Of a stretch of 14,777 bases of DNA, positions 1-5,930 are shown piece by piece. The stretch spans positions 1 to 14,777 of the forward strand of contig JAUVYZ010000014.1 of the NCBI GenBank assembly GCA_030602845.1, read 5' to 3'. The notes under the pieces were generated by a model. The model searched no databases. It worked only from the letters and a program-made list of their open reading frames with translations, and was not told the origin of the DNA. Made by a program: the position numbers and the translations under genes. Origin of the DNA: Phycisphaerae bacterium (GTDB lineage: Bacteria > Planctomycetota > Phycisphaerae > Sedimentisphaerales > Anaerobacaceae). Numbering within the stretch: position 1 is the first letter of the stretch; every line of letters begins with the position of its first letter.

Positions 1-1435
1 TAACGCTTTGCAGAAAACTATTATCTTCTTCCCATATACTCCGGCTCCGATGGGCTACTGCTGTGATAGGGTCAATCGCAATTATTCGACAGCCCGCCTT
101 TGCCCTGGCTTTTACCCATTCAGTTATTTGCTCAAGCGTCGGCTGCGTATCGGGTATCGCATAGATACAACGCCCGAAGCTCTCTAAACCCTGCTCGTGC
201 TTTGTAAATATAGCTCGTGCCTGCTCTGGATTGTCCCTTGTCCAGTCAGGGTCGGTGATGTCTGAAGTCTTAGACTTTTGTGCCAGGCATCGGGTTAAGT
301 GAAAACTCCTATCTTCTTCAAGCTCGAAAATCGCCGTCTTGACTCCGGCCTCGTGCCAATACATTCCGGCTTGTAAAAGCATAAAAGACTTTGACGCCCC
401 GATACTCCCGCACACAATAGTAACCGTCCCCGGCAGCAGGGCTTTTGTGAGTCCGCCGATACACGACCACGGCCACTTCACGGCAACGCGGCGTCCGGCG
501 ATAGTGTCCTCAATCAATTCGCTAACACCGCAAGCTATACCTTTGGGCCTTGCCAAGTTCAAGGCCTCAACGATTGCCGCCGATATGTCCGCTTTGTCGG
601 TATGCAGAATTTTCAGTTGCTCGATAAAATCGACAGCATCCTCTTTTTCCCGCAGGTCAAGGTCTGCCGGTTCGAGCAGGGCAATTCGGGGTTGTGGTTC
701 GAGGCTTTGCAGTATTGTCTCAATTTGTGCTACGTGCGCCCGGCCCTGTTGGTCATTGTCAGGCCATAAAATAGCGTTTTTGCCTGCAAGCGGTGTCCAA
801 TCAGCATATCGGCCTTTTAACGCACCACCGGGGCTTGTACAGGCTACAACGCCGTATGTATGCAGGGCGTGGCAGATTCCTTCCCCCTCGACAACAACGA
901 CCGTATCGGCGTTTTTTATCCGGCCCCGGTTATACAGGGGCCACGGTTTAGCCGGGGCTTGCATAACAAAGCCCCCTGATACCGGCCTTGCCTGTCTGAA
1001 GGTCTTACCATCCGGCGTCATCAGCCGCAGCACCAGTAAATCAGTCAAGCCTGTTTTTGGTTGTGTATATTTATAAACGTCCTCGACCGGATACGGCATC
1101 GCTGCCTTGAGTGCCTCAATATCAGGATAGACCTTTGGTGGTTGCGGCTGTGGATTGCCCCTGAGCCGTTTGAAAACCTCTGCTATGTCCAAACCATCCA
1201 GCTTTGCGATAACGTCAAGTATCGAGCCGTTGAACTGGCACTTATGGCACTTGTATCGGAATCCTTCGCCGTCCGACTCGTATATCCCCGCCGATGGATG
1301 CTTATCGCCACAGAACGGACAGGCTACAGTCTTGCCCCGTACCGTAGCTCCGGCCTCCTTCAGGACGGCTACCAAGTCGCCTCTGTTGCGTTTCAACTCT
1401 GCCGCCGTTCGGCCTGTGAATTTATCCGTTATCAC
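1..1435 (-). CDS. Phage/plasmid-type primase-helicase (CHC2 zinc finger, TOPRIM, RecA-like ATPase), 3' end outside window
   Basis: Makes primers and unwinds DNA for replication of the mobile element. Translating the minus strand from GTG at 1435 gives 478 codons with no stop before the edge. Visible parts: a zinc ribbon with C39-x2-C42 and C63-x2-C66 (CPFCG and CHKCQ), as in CHC2 primases; a TOPRIM core with VVVVEGEG (E183) and WPDND (D226, D228); then a RecA/DnaB-like ATPase with GSIGASKS at 343-350 as Walker A and RIIAID (D455) as Walker B. Walker A carries Ser where the GKS-preceding Gly is usual. The GTG start has GGAGG six bases upstream and overlaps the previous gene by 14 bases, so translation is probably coupled. 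It is the last visible gene of a leftward replication operon. Domain assignment is secure; the C-terminal extent is unknown. Confidence 0.88.
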   Translation of the reverse strand, partial: MITDKFTGRTAAELKRNRGDLVAVLKEAGATVRGKTVACPFCGDKHPSAGIYESDGEGFRYKCHKCQFNGSILDVIAKLDGLDIAEVFKRLRGNPQPQPPKVYPDIEALKAAMPYPVEDVYKYTQPKTGLTDLLVLRLMTPDGKTFRQARPVSGGFVMQAPAKPWPLYNRGRIKNADTVVVVEGEGICHALHTYGVVACTSPGGALKGRYADWTPLAGKNAILWPDNDQQGRAHVAQIETILQSLEPQPRIALLEPADLDLREKEDAVDFIEQLKILHTDKADISAAIVEALNLARPKGIACGVSELIEDTIAGRRVAVKWPWSCIGGLTKALLPGTVTIVCGSIGASKSFMLLQAGMYWHEAGVKTAIFELEEDRSFHLTRCLAQKSKTSDITDPDWTRDNPEQARAIFTKHEQGLESFGRCIYAIPDTQPTLEQITEWVKARAKAGCRIIAIDPITAVAHRSRSIWEEDNSFLQSV

Positions 1436-2210
1436 GTTGCACCTCCGCCATAAGTTCCTCGGCTTCCTGCTCGGTTACTTCACGACTGCTGAATTCCGGC
1501 TCGGCAGTAATCTCGTCCATCCATCGCCCATTGCTCAGCCAGTTTGAAGGCTTGGGAATGTACCTGCCGTTTTCCTTACGCCACGAAGCCTGCGCTTTGT
1601 GCTTTTCTAAGGCTGCCATAATCCTATCGAAAAGCCCGTGGCCGGGTTTAAGTTTTTGCCAGGACTTCAACGCCTCTATCCGGGCAACTTTTTTCGGGTA
1701 CGCCTGCCAGAATATCTCAAAGGGTTCCTGTGGGTTTTGTGTTATAGTTTCGGGAAAAGATTTATCAACACACACAGGTCTTTCTTTATCTTTATCTGCC
1801 TCTGCTTCTGCTTGGGCTGATTGTGGCTTACTTTGGCTTACTTTCTGCTTACCCCTAAATCGTCTTTGAGCTTCACGGTTTTGTTTTCTTCGTATCTCTG
1901 GGTCTCTTTTTTGGCGATATTTAGTATAGTTAGCGATTAACCAACCACCCTCGCACTCTAACAACCTACGACCATCATATTCCTTTGACCTGCTATAAGG
2001 GTCGGGTTTAGTCAGAGCTTTTATGCTCTTTTCGGCATCTTTTAAGCTCATTCTGGCCATTGCTGCCATCCCCGGTATTGTTCCTGTTACAAACCCATTT
2101 GCATCGGCAGACGCCAGCATCGTAATCCACATAATTCTCGTGTGGTCATCTTCCGACCAAATACTGGAAGGGATTATGCTATAAAACAGTTTTGTGAACG
2201 CTTCTGTCAT
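1422..2210 (-). CDS. Phage replication initiation-like winged-helix protein
   Basis: Probable DNA-binding replication initiator or replisome organiser placed directly before the primase-helicase, the position held by O-like or DnaD-like proteins in phage replication modules. The first ~100 residues have the recurrent phage pattern FTKLFYSIIPSSIW...RIMWITMLA...GFVTGTIPGMAAMARM...DPYSRSKEYDGRRL...GGWLIANYTKYR, a winged-helix DNA-binding region. A very basic stretch (about 100-122) and a low-complexity E/A/K/S linker (about 123-160) follow. A C-terminal helical part begins near FEIFWQAYPKK and contains a motif common in phage replication proteins. The ATG at 2210 overlaps the preceding stop as ATGA, with AAGGG just upstream. 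The DNA contacts and any helicase-loading function are inferred from context only. Confidence 0.8.
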   Translation of the reverse strand: MTEAFTKLFYSIIPSSIWSEDDHTRIMWITMLASADANGFVTGTIPGMAAMARMSLKDAEKSIKALTKPDPYSRSKEYDGRRLLECEGGWLIANYTKYRQKRDPEIRRKQNREAQRRFRGKQKVSQSKPQSAQAEAEADKDKERPVCVDKSFPETITQNPQEPFEIFWQAYPKKVARIEALKSWQKLKPGHGLFDRIMAALEKHKAQASWRKENGRYIPKPSNWLSNGRWMDEITAEPEFSSREVTEQEAEELMAEVQRDNG

Positions 2211-2362
2211 TTTTCCCTTTTGTTTTTTTGGATTCGTTTTTCGATATCCCGTAAAACCGCTGGAAACAACGTTCCGAGCCGTACAGGCTCACTTTTTCGC
2301 TCTTTTTCCGGCTTCAGTTTCACGCGATAGGTAACTGATTCACGCGATAGGTTTTTACTCAT
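2207..2362 (-). CDS. Small basic protein, 51 aa, function unknown
   Basis: A short ORF filling the space between the nuclease and the replication protein. Its ATG at 2362 overlaps the nuclease stop as ATGA, and its TGA overlaps the next ATG as ATGA, so both ends are coupled to neighbours; this is the main evidence that it is real. The protein is lysine/arginine/glutamate-rich. It starts MSKNLSRESVTYRVKLKP and ends with a probable amphipathic helix, LGTLFPAVLRDIEKRIQK. No family is recognised with confidence. The LGxLFPxVLxxI pattern is faintly like the start of DciA (DUF721) helicase-associated proteins, but that is too short a match to name it. Its 5' end contains a 14-bp direct repeat, so the codons CLS/TYR-V regions are duplicated in part. 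Confidence 0.6.
   Translation of the reverse strand: MSKNLSRESVTYRVKLKPEKERKSEPVRLGTLFPAVLRDIEKRIQKNKREK
2319..2352. repeat. 14-bp direct repeat, two copies 20 bp apart
   Basis: The sequence ttcacgcgataggt occurs at 2319-2332 and again at 2339-2352. Both lie inside the first codons of the 51-aa ORF and just past the nuclease stop. The exact 20-bp period (about two helical turns) would suit a protein-binding site on one DNA face, or it may be a local duplication. No protein is known to bind here. Confidence 0.6.
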
Positions 2363-2991
2363 TTTAATTCTCTCTGAATGTTATAAACTTGCAGCAAGCA
2401 GTGGAATATCTGCCAGTTCTTGTCGAGCGCAGCATCGGATGGTATTAGTTCCTGAAAACTCTCTGTTTCACAACGTGGGATGTTCAGCAATCGCACCCTC
2501 TCGACCGAATGTCCAGCCTCTTGTAGTAACTGGCGATACGCGGCGACCTGTATAATAAATTCCGGCCATATAGCAGAGCCGGTCTTCAGGTCGATAAGCT
2601 CCAGAACGCCATCGACCTTGCCGTAAATATCCGGCGTGCCGCCAAACTCAAACTTCTCGCTCGACAAGGGCTGCTCAATAAGAATCAGCTCTATCTTATG
2701 TCCCCACGCCGAATAGCTCGCTACGCAATTTTTGGCCTGCTGAATCTGGTTCTCAGAATAATCGGCTGTCCCCGTTACCATACCCCGCAAGCCGTCAGTT
2801 ATAAAGCTGTGAGCTAATGTCCCGATGTCGGCTTTGTCGTCAACGTAACGGGCCGAATCGATACCATCCATACCGAGGTTGTTCGCCCATTTTATCAGTG
2901 CCGGCTTTGCCAGTAGTCCGACTATTGTCGTTGCTCCCGGCACAATAGTCCCGTCATCTAATCTGTATCGTGTATGGGCTTTAGTCTTCAT
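2359..2991 (-). CDS. RecB/Cas4-like PD-(D/E)XK nuclease
   Basis: Probable DNA exonuclease of the RecB/Cas4/phage exonuclease superfamily, acting on ends during element replication or recombination. From ATG 2991 it is 210 aa. Motifs appear in the expected order: H61 in GTLAHSF; acidic D121 in GGTPDIYGKVDG; the core E131-L-I-D134-L-K136-T-G; and Q148-V-A-A-Y152, the QxxxY motif of this superfamily. I see no iron-sulphur cysteine cluster, which argues against a true Cas4. ATG 2991 is chosen because it overlaps the preceding stop as ATGA; an in-frame GTG at 3027 would add 12 residues. It sits between the Spo11-like protein and replication genes in the same polycistron. Exo- versus endonuclease activity cannot be told from sequence. 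Confidence 0.82.
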   Translation of the reverse strand: MKTKAHTRYRLDDGTIVPGATTIVGLLAKPALIKWANNLGMDGIDSARYVDDKADIGTLAHSFITDGLRGMVTGTADYSENQIQQAKNCVASYSAWGHKIELILIEQPLSSEKFEFGGTPDIYGKVDGVLELIDLKTGSAIWPEFIIQVAAYRQLLQEAGHSVERVRLLNIPRCETESFQELIPSDAALDKNWQIFHCLLQVYNIQRELK

Positions 2992-3113
2992 TTTTCTATC
3001 TTTTGAGTAAAATTCGCATTTACGCACAAAACCGGCTTCACTGCTTTGCGCCTGCTGGCCAAACTCGAAGCGACCCGACCCAAAGTACCCTGAAAATCAA
3101 ACTCAATTTCCAT
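2988..3113 (-). CDS. Small ORF between TopVIA-like protein and nuclease, 41 aa
   Basis: A 41-codon ORF from ATG 3113 that overlaps the upstream gene by 11 bases and ends in an ATGA overlap with the nuclease start. The protein begins MEIEFDFQGTLGRVASSL and has a basic middle (SRRKAVKP). No family recognised. Its support is positional: without it there would be a 111-base gap in a chain whose other junctions all overlap. It could instead be only a coupling leader for the nuclease. Confidence 0.5.
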   Translation of the reverse strand: MEIEFDFQGTLGRVASSLASRRKAVKPVLCVNANFTQKIEK

Positions 3114-4086
3114 AGTGTTCCACAAAATAGTTAAGCCTCTCTTTGTGCGATTCCTGCTCGTCAATCCTGACCTGCCGCTTATCGTGGTCGGTGTACTTGC
3201 CAACGGCACCCTCAATCAAATTGGCAATCACTTTCGGGTCGAGGGCATCCAGCTCCCACGACTTATCACCATACTCAGCTATGTAATTAACCGCCCTGGT
3301 ATCTGTTAGCTTTGCGAAGTTCGGCGGTGGGTTGTATTGCTCGACCTGACTCATATTAAGAGCGATTCGTTCAACTTTTGTCTGCACATCAAACCCCGAC
3401 AACCTGTTTCCGATGTCGTAGGTCATATCAAAACCGGATGGGTCGTGGTCGCCTAAGTGAAGCACGACTGTTTTTTTGTCGGCGCCCTCCGCTTCATTGA
3501 AACGCCCTGCCGCCTGCCACATAGCAGACAAGCTAAAATATCCCCGACAGGCAAGATATAGCACGTCAAGCTCTCGGCATATCGGCTCGATAACGCCAAT
3601 CAGCGCTTCCTTCTCAATCCAGACTTCGACATAGGTGTCCTGGTCGGCGCGAGTATCAAGGCGGAAGGTTTCCGCTGCCGTAGCCAAAATATCCTTCGGG
3701 CTTTCAAAGTGGCTGTGGCTATTGGTTGTCCGGGTTCTGTCGATAATCGCATTCCAGTCAATCAGTCCCGCCAGACGTGCGTTGCCGACAATTTTGCCCA
3801 GACTTTCATAATCCTGCTTCGTGTTGTGCAGAAGCCCCCTTGCTACAAACTGATAATAAAGCTGCCGAAGCGTCAAGCCGCCGCCGTATTCGGCGATGAT
3901 ACTGTTTGCTTTCTCGATAATCGCAAGTGTCTTTTTCCGAAAGTGAGTGTTGCCTCTATTTGACATCTTGTTGCCCATACCGCCGAGAAACATATCAAGA
4001 ATATCACCGCCACCGAGTCTCATTATTTTCTCGGCTGCTTCTTCAGGGTTGTCTGTCATTACTGTTTTTAGGAACGAATCAAACAT
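3103..4086 (-). CDS. Stand-alone Spo11/topoisomerase VI subunit A-like protein (Mini-A-like)
   Basis: Probable DNA-cleaving or DNA-binding protein of the type IIB topoisomerase A/Spo11 fold, encoded without a B (ATPase) subunit in view. Start ATG 4086 has GGAG seven bases upstream and overlaps the preceding gene by eight bases; an in-frame start at 4197 would give 364 aa but overlaps more. In the 327-aa form, LTLRQLYYQF (71-80) matches the 5Y-CAP signature T-x-R-[ED/Q]-[ILV]-Y-Y, making Y78 the candidate catalytic tyrosine. A TOPRIM domain follows: E158 in WIEKEALI, a CRGYFSLSA segment where TopVIA has its GxGxP-type loop, and D213-H-D215-P-S-G like the DxDPxG of TopVIA. The C-terminal ELDALDPKVIANLI pattern is also shared with the family. 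'Mini-A' relatives are known from mobile elements. Fold assignment is fairly secure; activity is inference. Confidence 0.75.
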   Translation of the reverse strand: MFDSFLKTVMTDNPEEAAEKIMRLGGGDILDMFLGGMGNKMSNRGNTHFRKKTLAIIEKANSIIAEYGGGLTLRQLYYQFVARGLLHNTKQDYESLGKIVGNARLAGLIDWNAIIDRTRTTNSHSHFESPKDILATAAETFRLDTRADQDTYVEVWIEKEALIGVIEPICRELDVLYLACRGYFSLSAMWQAAGRFNEAEGADKKTVVLHLGDHDPSGFDMTYDIGNRLSGFDVQTKVERIALNMSQVEQYNPPPNFAKLTDTRAVNYIAEYGDKSWELDALDPKVIANLIEGAVGKYTDHDKRQVRIDEQESHKERLNYFVEHYGN

Positions 4087-4282
4087 TCGGCATCTCCGGG
4101 TAAAACGTTTTTCTAAACCGACTCTCCAATTCATCGACTCGTTTGTCGAACAAGTGCATAGTCTCAGGCGTGGACTCCTGGTACTCACCCTCATCAATTA
4201 GCGAATACCAATGGTCGCTAATGTCCTCTTGATACTCCGCCCAAAGCGGATGTTGGATTCTGGCTACCTGCTCATCTGTCAT
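4079..4282 (-). CDS. Small acidic protein, 67 aa, function unknown
   Basis: Short acidic ORF, ATG 4282, overlapping the upstream HTH gene by 11 bases and the downstream TopVIA-like gene by eight bases. It has no cysteine cluster or membrane segment. It is rich in D/E and aromatics (EDISDHWYSLIDEGEYQ), with a predicted helical C-terminal half (FDKRVDELESRFRKTF). Nothing in it matches a family I recognise. A small partner or inhibitor protein for the following TopVIA-like protein would fit its place, but that is speculation. Confidence 0.6.
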   Translation of the reverse strand: MTDEQVARIQHPLWAEYQEDISDHWYSLIDEGEYQESTPETMHLFDKRVDELESRFRKTFYPEMPNV

Positions 4283-4520
4283 TGTTTTTCGCTTTCAAAA
4301 GCTCAGCCCACGCAACGCTGTCGCGGGCAGGACATCCGTTGTCGGTCCAGAGCTTCAGCAAATTGTAAGAATATAATTTTTTACTGTGCAACTTCACCGC
4401 TTGCGGCGTTTGCCCTGCGGCTGCCAGCTCATACCATAAAGACAGACCGCACCCACAGAGGTGGGCCGCACTTTTTGCGTTGACCAAAAGCGGAGTAAGT
4501 TGAGGCTCAACTTGTTTCAT
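4272..4520 (-). CDS. AlpA/excisionase-like helix-turn-helix protein
   Basis: Small DNA-binding protein, 82 aa from ATG 4520. The pattern LLVNAKSAAHLCGCGLSLWYELAAAGQTPQAVKLHSKKLYS is the MerR/AlpA-type winged helix-turn-helix: helix 1 (AKSAAHLCG), recognition helix (SLWYELAAAGQ) and a beta wing (AVKLHSKKLYS). LLKLWTDNGCP follows, where planctomycete relatives often have LxxWxxxGCP. Such proteins regulate excision, integration or early genes of mobile elements. ATG 4520 is preferred over an in-frame start at 4628 because it forms an ATGA overlap with the previous stop and has GGCGG seven bases upstream. Regulator versus excision factor is undecided. Confidence 0.72.
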   Translation of the reverse strand: MKQVEPQLTPLLVNAKSAAHLCGCGLSLWYELAAAGQTPQAVKLHSKKLYSYNLLKLWTDNGCPARDSVAWAELLKAKNNDR

Positions 4521-4759
4521 AGTCGTTCCGCCAATATCGTTTTTCGGCGGTACTGATGATGCTTTGCTCGTGGCATCCTTACCCGGACACGAGACAGGCT
4601 TTGTTTGATTAAGCTGACCTGCCGCCAAGTAAATAGCCGGACACCACCACGTTTCGCATAGGGTGCAATTTCATTTTTCCGAATTACGTAAGATATACGC
4701 CCTGGTGTTGTGTCGTAAAACCGAGCTAACTGCCTGATTGTGAGTAATTCGCGCTTCAT
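4517..4759 (-). CDS. Small helix-turn-helix protein, first gene of the overlapping operon
   Basis: An 80-aa protein whose N-terminal ~55 residues form a MerR/excisionase-like winged helix: LLTIRQLARFYDTTPGRISYVI as the helix-turn-helix, then APYAKRGGVRLFTWRQV as the wing and a third helix. The C-terminal tail is strongly basic (RVRVRMPRAKHHQYRRK), suggesting extra DNA contact. It opens a chain of nine overlapping genes, and an AT-rich palindrome with three short tandem repeats lies 80-150 bp upstream, a natural operator for an autoregulator. I see no strong Shine-Dalgarno (only ACGAG) and no clear sigma-70 promoter in 4760-4842. Confidence 0.7.
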   Translation of the reverse strand: MKRELLTIRQLARFYDTTPGRISYVIRKNEIAPYAKRGGVRLFTWRQVSLIKQSLSRVRVRMPRAKHHQYRRKTILAERL

Positions 4760-4842
4760 ATACTCGTATAGAGAATCGCTCTGTTTTGTGGAGTTGTTGG
4801 TAAGGGGGAAATGTGTAACTATTGCAGGGGCAAGGAATTAAA

Positions 4843-4866
4843 ATTTTTCAAAAATCTTTGAAAAAT
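4843..4866. promoter_or_regulatory. AT-rich perfect inverted repeat, candidate operator
   Basis: Two 10-bp arms, atttttcaaa and tttgaaaaat, are separated by aatc. It lies between the 308-aa gene and the HTH operon. The stem is nearly all A/T, so it would be a poor intrinsic terminator; a dimeric-regulator operator or an easily unwound origin segment fits better. Confidence 0.5.
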
Positions 4867-4874
4867 CTCTTTTT

Positions 4875-4906
4875 TCGCTTTTCAGTCGCTTTTTAGTCGC
4901 TCTTAG
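4875..4906. repeat. Three short tandem repeats (period 11), iteron-like
   Basis: tcgcttttcag (4875-4885), tcgctttttag (4886-4896) and tcgctcttag (4897-4906) stand head to tail, overlapping the stop codon of the 308-aa gene. Just beyond, actggttt recurs at 4913-4920 and 4923-4930 with period 10, inside its last codons. With the adjacent AT-rich palindrome this resembles a small iteron plus AT-rich region, as in replication origins or repressor clusters. Three copies is few, so the function is open. Confidence 0.5.
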
Positions 4907-5829
4907 TTTATCACTGGTTTAGACTGGTTTGACTTAGTTCGGTGAATTCCTATCTGTCCGGTGCCCTTTATCACCACGTTCGGGTCAAGGGCGTAACATC
5001 CCCCCGAACAGATAATCATCTGTCCCGTTGCGGTTTTACCAATTTTCCTTCTGAGCATATCACGGGCATTTTTCCAGTTGATTCTCCCGTCCTCACGTGG
5101 TGTAGCTTTATGTTGCTGCTTGTCCTCAACTAAAATCTTGATAAACATCCAGACTTTGTCGCTTGTGATAGGATGTTGTCTTGTTCCCACTGTAACGATA
5201 TGCGTGGCAAGGTTTATTTCGATATAAACCACTTCCTTGTTTTTTCCGCCGCCGCTATCTGTTTTGGCTGGTGTCTCTTTCGTTCGCTTTAACAGTTCAG
5301 CACAAGCCAAAGCTGATTGAAGAAAAACATTGTCCATTATCGAAATGAAACTCTCGCCCGGTTGGGCTTCTCGTGATTCTGGTTCGTTGCCGGTCAATAA
5401 GGTTTTGCCGCCGGGGATAATAGTTGTCCACTCCGGGCGTGGATTCAGTCGATGCAGCGCCAAAACCCAGTATTCTGCCTCGCCCTCTACCCATAGCCCT
5501 TTGAGTTCCGGCATCTTAGGGGCTATGTCAATAAGCAGCTTTCCGGCCTCGTCTGCCACTGAGCAAAATACATCGTAAGCCGCCAGTACATTCCACTTTT
5601 GTAAAATAGACCTTTCAAGCCAGTGGGATGTTGGATAGCCTTGCTCTTCAGGTTCGCGCGGCTTATCTGCCATCCAAACATAAAGGCAGTCTGGGCTGTC
5701 CCATATATTTCCCGAAGAAAGTATCGGGTCGAAGCCTTCTTTTGACTGCTGTGAGATTGTGTGCATCATCCCCGGAAACTCTTTAGCTGCGGCGTTGAAT
5801 TGGTCTTGTAAAATTTCTAACTGGTTCAT
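4903..5829 (-). CDS. Unknown 308-aa mobile-element protein
   Basis: No family recognised. The protein is soluble, with no signal peptide or membrane helix. The N-terminal ~170 residues are Trp-rich and contain IWDSPDCLYVWMADKP and EYWVLALHRLNPRPEW. A linker (about 190-203, AKTDSGGGKNKEV) leads to a C-terminal domain of ~100 residues. Its order of strands and helices (VVYIEINLATHIVTV, SDKVWMFIKILVE, WKNARDMLRRKIG, ALDPNVV) looks like a winged-helix DNA-binding domain of the OmpR/transcriptional-regulator type. That reading is tentative. ATG 5829 is the first start; the ribosome site is weak (GGCG). It is separated from the HTH operon by 143 bp carrying repeats, so it may be a separate regulator or the first gene of the module. 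Confidence 0.65.
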   Translation of the reverse strand: MNQLEILQDQFNAAAKEFPGMMHTISQQSKEGFDPILSSGNIWDSPDCLYVWMADKPREPEEQGYPTSHWLERSILQKWNVLAAYDVFCSVADEAGKLLIDIAPKMPELKGLWVEGEAEYWVLALHRLNPRPEWTTIIPGGKTLLTGNEPESREAQPGESFISIMDNVFLQSALACAELLKRTKETPAKTDSGGGKNKEVVYIEINLATHIVTVGTRQHPITSDKVWMFIKILVEDKQQHKATPREDGRINWKNARDMLRRKIGKTATGQMIICSGGCYALDPNVVIKGTGQIGIHRTKSNQSKPVIN

Positions 5830-5854
5830 TTTACGCCTGCACTTTCTATTGGGT

Positions 5855-5910
5855 CAGTCCAGGCGGAAACGTGAAAGGCAGGCGTGCCTCGAAAACGCCC
5901 CGCCGGACTG
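5855..5910. other. Imperfect inverted repeat with nested hairpin, structured intergenic element
   Basis: cagtccaggcgg (5855-5866) pairs with ccgccggactg (5900-5910) with a single bulged base. A smaller hairpin, aggca-ggcg-tgcct (5876-5889), sits inside the loop. It lies downstream of the PEP-CTERM gene and upstream of the 308-aa gene, both leftward, so it could act as a transcription terminator for the former, though no U-tract follows. It could also be a recombination site or a folded leader RNA. Confidence 0.5.
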
Positions 5911-5930
5911 CCCCGAAACTTATTAACGTA

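Noticed and set aside
339..1076. A 245-codon plus-strand open frame
   Set aside because: It is antisense to the primase-helicase, whose zinc, TOPRIM and Walker motifs are unmistakable; the plus-strand product is low-complexity and unlike any protein.
2359..2991. Cas4 and thus a CRISPR adaptation locus
   Set aside because: The nuclease lacks a C-terminal cysteine cluster, and no cas1/cas2 genes or repeat-spacer array occur in the window.
4087..4197. Longer start (4197) for the TopVIA-like gene
   Set aside because: The added residues are basic, cysteine-containing shadow sequence of the 67-aa gene, and ATG 4086 has a proper GGAG site.
4843..4866. Intrinsic terminator of the 308-aa gene
   Set aside because: The stem is almost entirely A/T, without a GC-rich base; an operator or unwinding element is more likely.
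5855..5910. Integron attC site
   Set aside because: The bulged stem is suggestive, but the conserved GTTRRRY/RYYYAAC core ends are not placed correctly and no integron integrase is present.
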